NCBI GenBank assembly: GCA_008973525.1
Contig: WACJ01000390.1
Coordinates: 1 to 64,000, forward strand
Reading direction: 5' to 3'
Length of the DNA: 64,000 nucleotides
Source of the DNA: Stenopsyche tienmushanensis
Taxonomy: Eukaryota; Arthropoda; Insecta; Trichoptera; Stenopsychidae
The notes under the pieces are model-generated. The model was not told the DNA's origin and ran no database searches. It saw only the letters and a list, made by a program, of their open reading frames with translations. The first letter of the stretch is position 1. Every line of letters begins with the position of its first letter. The position numbers and the translations under genes were made by a program. Positions 1 through 14,041 of this stretch are shown one piece after another.

Positions 1-78
1 CCACGTTTCCTGTTACACCAACTTTTCCAGGTTGTCGTTGTCTCTGCGAGCAATGTGACCGAAGAATTGCAGAACGCG
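1..78 (-). pseudogene. Non-LTR retrotransposon tail, cut by window edge
   Basis: This is the same sequence as the 5' end of the LINE insertions at 7759, 12254 and 13764, read on the minus strand. It encodes the FFGHIARRD start of the C-terminal region and ends at the right-hand copy of the target duplication AATTTCCAT at 79-87. The rest lies outside the window to the left. Confidence 0.8.
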
Positions 79-3000
79 AATTTCCATGCTGGACATAAGA
101 AAAATTGACAAAATTATACGTGTTCACTTTTAATATAAAGTAAAATTGACGAAAAATTCCTTTAATTTGTTGAATTGTGATTTTTTGCTTTAAATTCAAG
201 GGTTTCGATTTGCATTCTGGCATAATTTGAAGAATTTGATTGGAACATTTAAATTTCCATTGCGGGACATTAGAAAAATTGACAAAAGGGATAACGATGT
301 TCAACAGTTTTATGTAAAAGAAAAATTGACGAAAATTATTTAAGTTGTTGAATTGTGATTTTTTTCTTTAAATTTCAAGGTTTTCGATTTGCACTTCGGG
401 CATAAGTTTAGAAGCATAATGGCAATGTTCGATTAACGTTTAATCATGCCAGGACTGGCATAAGAAAAATTGTCACAAATTAATACGTGTTCACTTTTAA
501 TATAAAGTTAAAATTGACGAAAATTCTTTTAGTTTGTTGAACTTGTGATAGTTGTCCTTAAAATTCAAGGTTTCGATTTGCATCTTGGCATAATTTGAAG
601 AAGTTTGATTGATCATTTTAATTTCCATGCTGGACTAAGAAAAATTGACAAAATTAGACGTGTTCACTTTTAATATAAAGTAAAATTGACGAAAAATTCT
701 TTTTCATTTGTCGAATTGTGATATTTGTCTTTAAAATTCAAGGTTTCGATTTGCATTTTGGCATAATTTTGAAGAATTTGATTTTATCATTTAATTTCCA
801 TGCTGGACATAAGAAAAATTGACAAAATTATACGTGTTCACTTTTAATATAAGTTAAATTGACGAAAAATTCTTTTTAATTTGTTGAATGTGATTTTTTT
901 CTTAAATTTGTGGGTTTTGATTTGCACTCGGGCATAGTTTATAACAATATGCATTGTGCATTATTTTTCCATGCTGGACGTTAGAAAAATTGACAAAAGT
1001 GTACGTGTTCACTTTTAATATAAAGTAAATTGACGAAAAATTCTTTTTAATTTGTTGAATTGTGATATTTTTCTTTAAATTCAAGGTTTCGATTTGCATT
1101 TTGGCATAATTTGAAGAATTTGATTTGATCATTTTAATTTCCATGCTGGACATAAGAAAAATTGTCAAAATTATACGTGTTCACTTTTAATGTAAAGTAA
1201 AATTGACGAAAAATTCTTTTAGTTTGTTGAATTGTGATTTTTTTCTTTAAATTCAAGGTTTCGATTTGCACTTCGGCATAATTTGAAGAATTGATTTGAT
1301 CATTTTAATTTCCATGCTGGACATTAGAAAAATTGACTAAAAGTATACGTGTTCACTTTTAATATAAAGTAAAATTGACGAAAAATTCTTTTTAATTTGT
1401 TGAATTGTGAGATTTTTCTTTAAAATTCAAGGTTTCGATTTGCATTTTGGCATAATTTGAAGAATTTGATTTGATCATTTTAATTTCCATGCTGGACATA
1501 AGAAAAATTGACAAAATTATACGTGTTCACTTTTAATAAAAAGTAAAATTGACAAAAAATTCTTTTTCATATGTTGAATTGTGATTTTTTTCTTTTAAAT
1601 TCAAGGTTTCGATTTGCATTTTGGCATAATTTGAAGAATTTGATTTGAACATTTTAATTTCCATGCTGGACATAAGAAAAATTGACAAAATTATACGTGT
1701 TCACTTTTAATAAAAATTAAAATTGACGAAAAATTATTTTAATTTGTTGAATTGTGATTTTTTTCTTTAAATTTGTCGGTTTCGATTTGCACTCGGGCAT
1801 AGTTTATAACAATATGCAATGTTCATTTACTTTTATATGCAGGACGTTAGAAAAATTGACAAAATTATACGTGTTCACTTTTAATATAAAGTAAAATTGA
1901 CGAAAAATTCTTTTTAATTTGTTGAATTGTGATTTTTTTCTTTAAATTTGTCGGTTTCGATTTGCACTCGGGCATAGTTTATAACAATATGCAATGTTCA
2001 TTTACTTTTATATGCTGGACGTTAGAAAAATTGTCAAAATTTAACGTGTTCACTTTTAATATAAAGTAAAATTGACGAAAAGTTCTTTTTCATATGTTTA
2101 ATTGTGATTTTTTTCTTTTAAATTCAATGTTTCGATTTGCATTTTGGCATAATTTTGAAGAATTTGATTTGATCATTTTAATTTCCATGCTGGACATAAG
2201 AAAAATTGACAAAATTATACGTGTTCACTTTTAATGTAAAGTAAAATTGACCAAAAATTCCTTTAATTTGTTGAATTGTGATATTTTTCTTTAAAATTCA
2301 TGGTTTCGATTTGCATTTTGGCAAAATTTGAAGAATTTGATTTTATCATTTTAATTTCCATGCTGGACATAAGAAAAATTGACAAAATTATACGTGTTCA
2401 CTTTTAATAAAAAGTAAAATTGACAAAAAATTCTTTTTCATATGTTGAATTGTGATTTTTTTCTTTTAAATTCAAGGTTTCGATTTGCATTTTGGCATAA
2501 TTTGAAGAATTTGATTTGAACATTTTAATTTCCATGCTGGACATAAGAAAAATTGACAAAATTATACGTGTTCACTTTTAATAAAAATTAAAATTGACGA
2601 AAAATTATTTTAATTTGTTGAATTGTGATTTTTTTCTTTAAATTTGTCGGTTTCGATTTGCACTCGGGCATAGTTTATAACAATATGCAATGTTCATTTA
2701 CTTTTATATGCAGGACGTTAGAAAAATTGTCAAAATTATACGTGTTCACTTTTAATATAAAGTAAAATTGACGAAAAATTCTTTTAGTTTGTTGAATTGT
2801 GATATTTGTCTTTAAAATTCAAGGTTTCGATTTGCATCTTGGCATAATTTGAAGAATTTGATTTGATCATTTTAATTTCCATGCTGGACATAAGAAAAAT
2901 TGACAAAATTATACGTGTTCACTTTTAATATAAAGTAAAATTGACGAAAAATTCTTTTTCATTTGTCGAATTGTGATATTTGTCTTTAAAATTCAAGGTT

Positions 3001-6000
3001 TCGATTTGCATTTTGGCATAATTTTGAAGAATTTGATTTTATCATTTTAATTTCCATGCTGGACATAAGAAAAATTGACAAAATTATACGTGTTCACTTT
3101 TAATATAAAGTTAAATTGACGAAAAATTCTTTTTAATTTGTTGAATTGTGATTTTTTTCTTTAAATTGTAGGTTTTGATTTGCACTCTGGCATAGTTTAT
3201 AACAATATGCATTGTGCATTTATTTTTCCATGCTGGACGTTAGAAAAATTGACAAAAGTGTACGTGTTCACTTTTAATATAAAGTAAAATTGACGAAAAA
3301 TTCTTTTTAATTTGTTGAATTGTGATATTTTTCTTTAAAATTCAAGGTTTCGATTTGCATTTTGGCATAATTTGAAGAATTTGATTTGATCATTTTAATT
3401 TCCATGCTGGACATAAGAAAAATTGACAAAATTATACGTGTTCACTTTTAATAAAAGTAAAATTGACAAAAAATTCTTTTTCATATGTCGAATTGTGATA
3501 TTTGTCTTTTAAATTCAAGGTTTAGATTTGCATTTCGGCATAATTTTGAAGAATTTGATTTGATCATTTTAATTTCCTTGCTAGACATTAGAAAAATTGA
3601 CAAAATTATACGTGTTCACTTTTAATATAAAGTAAAATTGACGAAAAATTCTTTTTCATATGTTGAATTGTGATTTTTTTCTTTTAAATTCAAGGTTTCG
3701 ATTTGCATTTTGGCATAATTTGAAGAATTTGATTTTATCATTTTAATTTCCATGCTGGACATAAGAAAAAATTGACAAAATTATACGTGTTCACTTTTAA
3801 TAAAAAGTAAAATTGACGAAAAATTATTTTAATTTGTTGAATTGTGATTTTTTTCTTTAAATTTGTCGGTTTCGATTTGCACTCGGGCATAGTTTATAAC
3901 AATATGCATTGTTTATTTACTTTTCCACGCTGGACGTTAGAAAAATTGACTAAAGTATACGTGTTCACTTTTAATATAAAGTAAAATTGACGAAAAATTC
4001 TTTTTAATTTGTTGAATTGTGATATTTTTCTTTAAAATTCAAGGTTTCGATTTGCATTTTGGCAAAATTTGAAGAATTTGATTTGATCATTTTAATTTCC
4101 ATGCTGGACATAAGAAAAATTGACAAAATTATACGTGTTCACTTTTAATATAAAGTAAAATTGACGAAAAATTCCTTTAATTTGTTGAATTGTGATTTTT
4201 TTCTTTAAAATTCAAGGTTTCGATTTGCATTTTGGCATAACTTTGAAGAATTTGATTTGAACATTTAAATTTCCTTGCTGGACGTTAGAAAAATTGACTA
4301 AAGTATACGTGTTCACTTTTAATATAAAGTAAAATTGACGAAAAATTCTTTTTCATATGTTGAATTGTGATTTTTTTCTTTAAAATTCAAGGTTTCGATT
4401 TGCATTTTGGCATAATTTGAAGAATTTGATTTGAATCATTTTAATTTCCATGCTGGACATAAGAAAAATTGACAAAATTATACGTGTTCACTTTTAATAT
4501 AAAGTAAAATTGACGAAAAATTCCTTTTAATTTGTTGAATTGTGATATTTTTTCTTTAAAATTCAAGGTTTCGATTTGCATTTTGGCATAATTTGAAGAA
4601 TTTGATTTGATCATTTTAATTTCCATGCTGGACATAAGAAAAATTGACAAAATTATACGTGTTCACTTTTAATATAAAGTAAAATTGACGAAAATTCTTT
4701 TAATTTGTTGAATTGTGATATTTTTCTTTAAAATTCAAGGTTTCGATTTGCATTTCGGCATAATTTGAAGAATTTGATTTGATCATTTTAATTTCCATGC
4801 TGGACATAAGAAAAATTGACAAAATTATACGTGTTCACTTTTAATATAAAGTAAATTTGACGAAAAATTCTTTTCATTGTTGAATTGTGATATTTTTCTT
4901 TAAAATTCAAGGTTTCGATTTGCATTTCGGCATAATTTGAAGAATTTGATTTGATCATTTTAATTTCCATGCTGGACATAAGAAAAATTGACAAAATTAT
5001 ACGTGTTCACTTTTAATATAAAGTAAAATTGACGAAAAATTCTTTTTCATATGTTGAATTGTGATATTTGTCTTTAAAATTCAAGGTTTCGATTTGCATT
5101 TTGGCATAATTTTGAAGAATTTGATTTTATCATTTTAATTTCCATGCTGGACATAAGAAAAATTGACAAAATTATACGTGTTCACTTTTAATATAAAGTT
5201 AAATTGACGAAAAATTCTTTTTAATTTGTTGAATTGTGATTTTTTTCTTTAAATTTGTCGGTTTCGATTTGCACTCGGGCATAGTTTATAACAATATGCA
5301 ATGTTCATTTACTTTTATATGCAGGACGTTAGAAAAATTGTCAAAATTATACGTGTTCACTTTTAATATAAAGTAAAATTGACGAAAAATTCTTTTAGTT
5401 TGTTGAATTGTGATATTTGTCTTTAAAATTCAAGGTTTCGATTTGCATCTTGGCATAATTTGAAGAATTTGATTTGATCATTTTAATTTCCATGCTGGAC
5501 ATAAGAAAAATTGACAAAATTATACGTGTTCACTTTTAATATAAAGTAAAATTGACGAAAAATTCTTTTTCATTTGTCGAATTGTGATATTTGTCTTTAA
5601 AATTCAAGGTTTCGATTTGCATTTTGGCATAATTTTGAAGAATTTGATTTTATCATTTTAATTTCCATGCTGGACATAAGAAAAATTGACAAAATTATAC
5701 GTGTTCACTTTTAATATAAAGTTAAATTGACGAAAAATTCTTTTTAATTTGTTGAATTGTGATTTTTTTCTTTAAATTTGTGGGTTTTGATTTGCACTCG
5801 GGCATAGTTTATAACAATATGCATTGTGCATTTATTTTTCCATGCTGGACGTTAGAAAAATTGACAAAAGTGTACGTGTTCACTTTTAATATAAAGTAAA
5901 ATTGACGAAAAATTCTTTTTAATTTGTTGAATTGTGATATTTTTCTTTAAAATTCAAGGTTTCGATTTGCATTTTGGCAAAATTTGAAGAATTTGATTTG

Positions 6001-7758
6001 ATCATTTTAATTTCCATGCTGGACATAAGAAAAATTGACAAAATTATACGTGTTCACTTTTAATAAAAAGTAAAATTGACAAAAAATTCTTTTTCATATG
6101 TTGAATTGTGATTTTTTTCTTTTAAATTCAAGGTTTCGATTTGCATTTTGGCATAATTTTGAAGAATTTGATTTGAACATTTTAATTTCTTTGCTGGACG
6201 TTAGAAAAATTGTCAAAATTATACGTGTTCACTTTTAATATAAAGTGAAATTGACAAAAAATTCTTTTTCATATGTTGAATTGTGATTTTTTTCTTTTAA
6301 ATTCAAGGTTTCGATTTGCATTTTGGCAAATTTTGAAGAATTTGATTTGAACATTTTAATTTCCTTGCTGGACATTAGAAAAATTGACAAAAGTGTACGA
6401 GTTCATTTTTAAAATAAAGAAAAATTGACGAAAAATTATTTTAATTTGTTGAATTGTGATTTTTTTCTTTAAATTTGTCGGTTTCGATTTGCACTCGGGA
6501 ATAGTTTATAACAATATGCAATGTTCATTTACTTTTATATGCTGGACGTTAGAAAAATTGTCAAAATTATACGTGTTCACTTTTAATATAAAGTAAAATT
6601 GACAAAAAATTCTTTTTCATATGTTGAATTGTGATTTTTTTCTTTAAAATTCATGGTTTCGATTTGCATTTTGGCAAAATTTGAAGAATTTGATTTTATC
6701 ATTTTAATTTCCATGCTGGACATAAGAAAAATTGACAAAATTATACGTGTTCACTTTTAATAAAAAGTAAAATTGACAAAAAATTCTTTTTCATATGTTG
6801 AATTGTGATTTTTTTCTTTTAAATTCAAGGTTTCGATTTGCATTTTGGCATAATTTGAAGAATTTGATTTGATCATTTTAATTTCCATGCTGGACATAAG
6901 AAAAATTGACAAAATTATACGTTTTCACTTTTAATATAAAGTAAAATTGACGAAAAATTCTTTTTCATTTGTCGAATTGTGATATTTGTCTTTTAAATTC
7001 AAGGTTTCGATTTGCATTTTGGCATAATTTGAAGAATTTGATTTTATCATTTTAATTTCCATGCTGGACATAAGAAAAATTGACAAAATTACACGTGTTC
7101 ACTTTTAATATAAAGTAAAATTGACGAAAAATTCTTTTTCATATGTTGAATTGTGATATTTTTCTTTAAAATTCAAGGTTTCGATTTGCATTTTGGCATA
7201 GTTTATAACAATATGCATTGTTCATTTATTTTTCCACGCTGGACGTTAGAAAAATTGACTAAAGTATACGTGTTCACTTTTAATATAAAGTAAAATTGAC
7301 AAAAAATTCTTTTTCATATGTTGAATTGTGATTTTTTTCTTTTAAATTCAAGGTTTCGATTTGCATTTTGGCATAATTTTGAAGAATTTGATTTGAACAT
7401 TTTAATTTCCATGCTGGACATAAGAAAAATTGACAAAATTATACGTGTTCACTTTTAATATAAAGTAAAATCGACGAAAAATTCCTTTAATTTGTTGAAT
7501 TGTGATTTTTTTCTTTAAATTTGTCGGTTTCGATTTGCACTTGGGCATAAATTTGAAGAATTTTATTTGAACATTTTAATTTCCATGCTGGACGTTAGAA
7601 AAATTGACTAAAGTATACGTGTTCACTTTTAATATAAAGTAAAATTGACAAAAAATTCTTTTTCATATGTTGAATTGTGATTTTTTTCTTTAAAATTCAA
7701 GGTTTCGATTGCATTTTGGCATAACTTTGAAAATTTGATTTGAAATTTTAATTTCCAT

Positions 7759-8034
7759 CTCTTCTCTTCTCTTCTCATCGTACTCCTCATGGCTGAGGAT
7801 CGTGACTCCGACTATGAGTCGACCGTGGCACCGATGAACGTCCTCCAATTTTCTCTATGGCCCGCAGAACGAAGTGCTTCCACTATTGGAAGGCGGTGGC
7901 ACTCTTGATTTGGTCAGACCAGCGGTAGGAGATCTTCCTCTTCCGCGGCGACCTTCCACGTTTCCTGTTACCACCAACTTTCCAGGTTGTCGTTGTCTCT
8001 GCGAGCAATGTGACCGAAGAATTGCAGAAACGCG
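7759..8034 (-). pseudogene. 5'-truncated LINE 3' end inserted in satellite (copy 2)
   Basis: Read on the minus strand this is the end of a LINE ORF downstream of the reverse transcriptase, with the FFGHI and GRRGRGRSPTR motifs, followed by a short 3' UTR and a GAGAA-repeat tail. It is flanked by AATTTCCAT at 7750-7758 and by ATTTCCAT at 8035-8042. Small indels break the frame. It sits about 4.5 kb before the copy at 12254, in the same monomer context, so the two are probably one insertion duplicated with the array. Confidence 0.85.
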
Positions 8035-9262
8035 ATTTCCATGCTGGACATAAGAAAAATTGACAAAATTATACGTGTTCACTTTTAATATAAAGTAAAA
8101 TTGACGAAAAATTCCTTTAATTTGTTGAATTGTGATTTTTTTCTTTAAAATTCAAGGTTTCGATTTGCATTTTGGCATAATTTTGAAGAATTTGATTTGA
8201 ACATTTTAAATTTCCTTGCTGGACATTAGAAAAATTGACAAAAGTGTACGAGTTCATTTTTAAAATAAAGAAAAATTGACGAAAAATTATTTTAATTTGT
8301 TGAATTGTGATTTTTTTCTTTAAATTTGTCAGGTTTCGATTTGCACTTCGGGCATAGTTTATAACATTATGCAATTGTTCATTAACTTTTATATGCTGGA
8401 CGTTAGAAAAATTGTCAAAATTATACGTGTTCACTTTTAATATAAAGTGAAATTGACAAAAATTCTTTTTCATATGTTGAATTGTGATTTTTTTCTTTAA
8501 ATTTGTCAGGTTTCGATTTGCACTTCGGGCATAGTTTATAACATTATGCAATGTTCATTTAACTTTCCTATGCTGGACGTTAGAAAAATTGTCAAAATTA
8601 TACGTGTTCACTTTTAATATAAAGTAAAATTGACGAAACATTCTTTTTCATATGTTGAATTGTGATTTTTTTCTTTTAAATTCAAGGTTTCGATTTGCAT
8701 TTTGGCATAGTTTATAACAATATTGCATTGATCATTTATTTTCCATGCTGGACGTTAGAAAAATTGACTAAAGTATACGTGTTCACTTTTAATATAAAGT
8801 AAAATTGACAAAAAATTCTTTTTCATATGTTGAATTGTGATTTTTTTCTTTTAAATTCAAGGTTTCGATTTGCATTTTGGCATAATTTTGAAGAATTTGA
8901 TTTGAATCATTTTAATTTCCATGCTGGACATAAGAAAAATTGACAAAATTATACGTGTTCACTTTTAATATAAAGTAAAATCGACGAAAAATTCCTTTTA
9001 ATTTGTTGAATTGTGATTTTTTTCTTTAAATTGTCGGTTTCGATTTGCACTTGGGCATAAATTTGAAGAATTTGATTTGATCATTTTAATTTCCATGCTG
9101 GACGTAGAAAAATTGACAAAGTATACTGTTTCACTTTTAATATAAAGTAAATTGACGAAAAATTCTTTTTCAATTTGTTGAATTGTGATTTTTTTTCTTT
9201 AAAATTCAAGGTTTCGATTTGCATTTGGCATAATTTGAAGAATTGATTTGATTTTAATTCCA

Positions 9263-9425
9263 TCTTTTTCTCTTTTCATACCTCATTGAAAAAAATCGAC
9301 ATGAGTTATACGATGTTTCATTTTATATAGAAGAACTTGACGAAAATTTCTTTGATTTGTCGAATTGAGATATTTTCCGGGCGTCGTTTCTGTTAAACTT
9401 TCAAGGTTTCGTTGTCATTGCGAGC
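9263..9425. repeat. Hybrid monomer: satellite mixed with LINE-tail pieces
   Basis: The block starts like the LINE insertion (CCATCTTTTTCTCTTTTCAT), changes to satellite-like sequence (TTATACGATGTTTCATTTTA), then has CGTTTCTGTTAA and GTTGTCATTGCGAGCAAT, which are LINE-like, and returns to satellite. Its position matches the LINE copy at 13764 minus one 4.5-kb unit. It may be a real recombinant or an assembly consensus of two alleles or repeats. Confidence 0.6.
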
Positions 9426-12253
9426 AATTTGAAGAATTTGAATTGATCATTTTAATTTCCATGCTGGACATAAGAAAAATTGACAAAATTATACGTGTTC
9501 ACTTTTAATTAAAGTAAAATTGACGAAAAATTCTTTTAATTTGTTGAATTGTGATATTTTTCTTTAAAATTCAAGGTTTCGATTTGCATTTTGGCATAAT
9601 TTGAAGAATTGATTTGAACATTTTAATTTCCTTGCTGGACATTAGAAAAATTGACAAAAGTATACGTGTTCACTTTTAATATAAAAGTAAAATTGACGAA
9701 AATTCTTTTAATTTGTTGAATTGTGATTTTTTTCTTTTAAATTGTCAGGTTTCGATTTGCATTCGGCATAATTTGAAGAATTTGATTGATCATTTTAATT
9801 TTCCATGCTGGACATAAGAAAAATTGATCAAAATTATACGTGTTCACTTTTAATATAAAGTAAAATTGACGAAAAATTCTTTTAGTTTGTTGAATTGTGA
9901 TATTTGTCTTTAAATTCAAGGTTTCGATTTGCATTTCGGCATAATTTGAAGAATTTGATTTGATCATTTTAATTTCCATGCTGGACATAAGAAAAATTGA
10001 CAAAATTATACGTGTTCACTTTTAATATAAAGTAAAATTGACGAAAAATTCTTTTTCATTTGTCGAATTGTGATATTTGTCTTTTAAAATTCAAGGTTTC
10101 GATTTGCATTTTGGCATAATTTTGAAGAATTTGATTTTATCATTTTAATTTCCATGCTGGACATAAGAAAAATTGACAAAATTATACGTGTTCACTTTTA
10201 ATATAAAGTAAATTGACGAAAAATTCTTTTTAATTTGTTGAATTGTGATTTTTTTCTTTAAATTCAGTGGGTTTTGATTTGCACTTCGGCATAGTTTATA
10301 AGAATTATGCATGTGATCATTTTATTTTCCATGCTGGACAGTTAGAAAAATTGACAAAAGTGTACGTGTTCACTTTTAATATAAAGTAAAATTGACGAAA
10401 AATTCTTTTTAATTTGTTGAATTGTGATATTTTTCTTTAAAATTCAAGGTTTCGATTTGCATTTTGGCATAATTTGAAGAATTTGATTTGATCATTTTAA
10501 TTTCCATGCTGGACATAAGAAAAATTGACAAAATTATACGTGTTCACTTTTAATAAAAAGTAAAATTGACAAAAAATTCTTTTTCATATGTTGAATTGTG
10601 ATTTTTTTCTTTTAAATTCAAGGTTTCGATTTGCATTTTGGCATAATTTTGAAGAATTTGATTTGAACATTTTAATTTCTTTGCTGGACGTTAGAAAAAT
10701 TGTCAAAATTATACGTGTTCACTTTTAATATAAAGTGAAATTGACAAAAAATTCTTTTTCATATGTTGAATTGTGATTTTTTTTCTTTTAAATTCAAGGT
10801 TTCGATTTGCATTTTGGCAAATTTTGAAGAATTTGATTTGAACATTTTAATTTCCTTGCTGGACATTAGAAAAATTGACAAAAGTGTACGAGTTCATTTT
10901 TAAAATAAAGAAAAATTGACGAAAAATTATTTTAATTTGTTGAATTGTGATTTTTTTCTTTAAATTTGTCGGTTTCGATTTGCACTCGGGAATAGTTTAT
11001 AACAATATGCAATGTTCATTTACTTTTATATGCTGGACGTTAGAAAAATTGTCAAAATTATACGTGTTCACTTTTAATATAAAGTAAAATTGACAAAAAA
11101 TTCTTTTTCATATGTTGAATTGTGATTTTTTTCTTTAAAATTCATGGTTTCGATTTGCATTTTGGCAAAATTTGAAGAATTTGATTTTATCATTTTAATT
11201 TCCATGCTGGACATAAGAAAAATTGACAAAATTATACGTGTTCACTTTTAATAAAAGTAAAATTGACGAAAAATTCTTTTTCATATTGTTGAATTGTGAT
11301 TTTTTTCTTTTAAATTCAAGGTTTCGATTTGCATTTTGGCATAATTTGAAGAATTTGATTTGATCATTTTAATTTCCATGCTGGACATAAGAAAAATTGA
11401 CAAAATTATACGTTTTCACTTTTAATATAAAGTAAAATTGACGAAAAATTCTTTTTCATTTGTCGAATTGTGATATTTGTCTTTTAAATTCAAGGTTTCG
11501 ATTTGCATTTGGCATAATTTGAAGAATTTGATTTTATCATTTTAATTTCCATGCTGGACATAAGAAAAATTGACAAAATTATCACGTGTTCACTTTTAAT
11601 ATAAAGTAAAATTGACGAAAAATTCTTTTTCATATTGTTGAATTGTGATATTTTTCTTTAAAATTCAAGGTTTCGATTTGCATTTTGGCATAATTTGATA
11701 GAATATGCATTGATCATTTAATTTTCCATGCTGGACATTAGAAAAATTGACTAAAGTATACGTGTTCACTTTTAATATAAAGTAAAATTGACAAAAAATT
11801 CTTTTTCATATGTTGAATTGTGATTTTTTTCTTTTAAATTCAAGGTTTCGATTTGCATTTTGGCATAATTTTGAAGAATTTGATTTGAACATTTTAATTT
11901 CCATGCTGGACATAAGAAAAATTGACAAAATTATACGTGTTCACTTTTAATATAAAGTAAAATCGACGAAAAATTCCTTTAATTTGTTGAATTGTGATTT
12001 TTTTCTTTAAATTTGTCGGTTTCGATTTGCACTTGGGCATAAATTTGAAGAATTTTATTTGAACATTTTAATTTCCATGCTGGACGTTAGAAAAATTGAC
12101 TAAAGTATACGTGTTCACTTTTAATATAAAGTAAAATTGACAAAAAATTCTTTTTCATATGTTGAATTGTGATTTTTTTCTTTAAAATTCAAGGTTTCGA
12201 TTTGCATTTTGGCATAACTTTGAAGAATTTGATTTGAAAATTTTAATTTCCAT

Positions 12254-12531
12254 CTCTTCTCTTCTCTTCTCATCGTACTCCTCATGGCTGAGGATCGTGA
12301 CTCCGACTATGAGTCGACCGTGGCACCGATGAACGTCCTCCAATTTTCTCTATGGCCCGCAGAACGAAGTGCTTCCACTATTGGAAGGCCGGTGGCACTC
12401 TTGATTTGGTCAGACCAGCGGGTAGGAGATCTTCCTCTTCCGCGGCGACCTTCCACGTTTCCTGTTACCACCAACTTTTCCAGGTTGTCGTTGTCTCTGC
12501 GAGCAATGTGACCGAAGAATTGCAGAACGCG
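12254..12531 (-). pseudogene. 5'-truncated LINE 3' end inserted in satellite (copy 3, cleanest)
   Basis: This 278-bp insertion on the minus strand starts at CGCGTTCTGCAATTC, which codes RVLQFFGHIARRDNDNLEK, and continues through VEGRRGRGRSPTRWSDQIKS to the C-terminus of the LINE protein. It ends in a 3' tail of AGAAG-type pentamers. AATTTCCAT is present on both sides (12245-12253 and 12532-12540), and the uninterrupted version lies at 17042-17050 in an otherwise identical monomer. A 5' truncation plus a target-site duplication is the signature of target-primed reverse transcription. From memory the protein motif resembles the C-terminal tail of insect CR1/RTE-type LINEs, but the clade is not certain. 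The reading frame is open through the insertion into the flanking satellite. Confidence 0.9.
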
Positions 12532-13763
12532 AATTTCCATGCTGGACATAAGAAAAATTGACAAAATTATACGTGTTCACTTTTAATATAAAGTAAAATT
12601 GACGAAAAATTCCTTTAATTTGTTGAATTGTGATTTTTTTCTTTAAAATTCAAGGTTTCGATTTGCATTTTGGCATAATTTTGAAGAATTTGATTTGAAC
12701 ATTTAAATTTCCTTGCTGGACATTAGAAAAATTGACAAAAGTGTACGAGTTCATTTTTAAAATAAAGAAAAATTGACGAAAAATTATTTTAATTTGTTGA
12801 ATTGTGATTTTTTTCTTTAAATTTGTCGGTTTCGATTTGCACTCGGGCATAGTTTATAACATTATGCAATGTTCATTAACTTTTATATGCTGGACGTTAG
12901 AAAAATTGTCAAAATTATACGTGTTCACTTTTAATATAAAGTGAAATTGACAAAAAATTCTTTTTCATATGTTGAATTGTGATTTTTTTCTTTAAATTTG
13001 TCGGTTTCGATTTGCACTCGGGCATAGTTTATAACATTATGCAATGTTCATTAACTTTTATATGCTGGACGTTAGAAAAATTGTCAAAATTATACGTGTT
13101 CACTTTTAATATAAAGTAAAATTGACAAAACATTCTTTTTCATATGTTGAATTGTGATTTTTTTCTTTTAAATTCAAGGTGTCGATTTGCATTTTGGCAT
13201 AGTTTATAACAATATGCATTGTTCATTTATTTTTCCACGCTGGACGTTAGAAAAATTGACTAAAGTATACGTGTTCACTTTTAATATAAAGTAAAATTGA
13301 CAAAAAATTCTTTTTCATATGTTGAATTGTGATTTTTTTCTTTTAAATTCAAGGTTTCGATTTGCATTTTGGCATAATTTTGAAGAATTTGATTTGAACA
13401 TTTTAATTTCCATGCTGGACATAAGAAAAATTGACAAAATTATACGTGTTCACTTTTAATATAAAGTAAAATCGACGAAAAATTCCTTTAATTTGTTGAC
13501 TTGTGATTTTTTCTTTAATGTGTCGGTTTCGATTTGCACTTGGGGCATAAATTTGGAAGAATTTTATTTGAACATTTTACATTTCCATGCTGGACGTTAG
13601 AAAAATTGACTAAAAGTATACGTGTTCCCTTTTAATATAAAAGTAAAATTGACAAAAATTCTTTTCATATGTTGAATTGTGATTTTTTCTTTTAAAATTT
13701 CAAGGTTTCGATTTGCATTTTGGCATAACTTTGAAGAATTGATTTGAAAATTTTAATTTCCAT

Positions 13764-14041
13764 CTCTTCTCTTCTCTTCTCATCGTAACTCATCATGCTT
13801 GAGGATCGTGACTCCGACTATGAGGTCACCGCTGGCACCGATGAACGTCCTACCAATTTCTCTATGGCCAGCAGAACGAAGTGCTTTCCACATTTGAAGG
13901 CCGGTGGGCACTCTTGATTTGGTCAGATCCCAGCGGGTAGGAGATCTTCCTCTTCCGCGGCGACCTTCCACGTTTCCTGTTTACCCCAACCACACTTTTC
14001 CAGGTTTCGTTGCTCTGGATAATGTGGAAGAAATTTGATCA
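13764..14041 (-). pseudogene. 5'-truncated LINE 3' end inserted in satellite (copy 4, degraded)
   Basis: This is the same insertion as at 12254, with many single-base gains and losses; the 5' side (13990-14041) is heavily altered. The left target copy AATTTCCAT is at 13755-13763 and the right one at 14042-14050. It lies 1.5 kb after copy 3 and about 4.5 kb after the odd block at 9260, so it fits the higher-order repeat. Confidence 0.8.

Noticed and set aside
2640..2690. CENP-B-box-like text TTCGATTTGCACTCGGG in class-two satellite monomers
   Set aside because: A CENP-B box needs 7 bases between TTCG and CGGG with an A at a fixed place; here there are 9, so it does not fit.
902..5000. Short open frames in the satellite beginning with MSIFLMSSMEI
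   Set aside because: They recur with the monomer, are broken by one-base differences between units and contain no domain; they are frames of satellite DNA.
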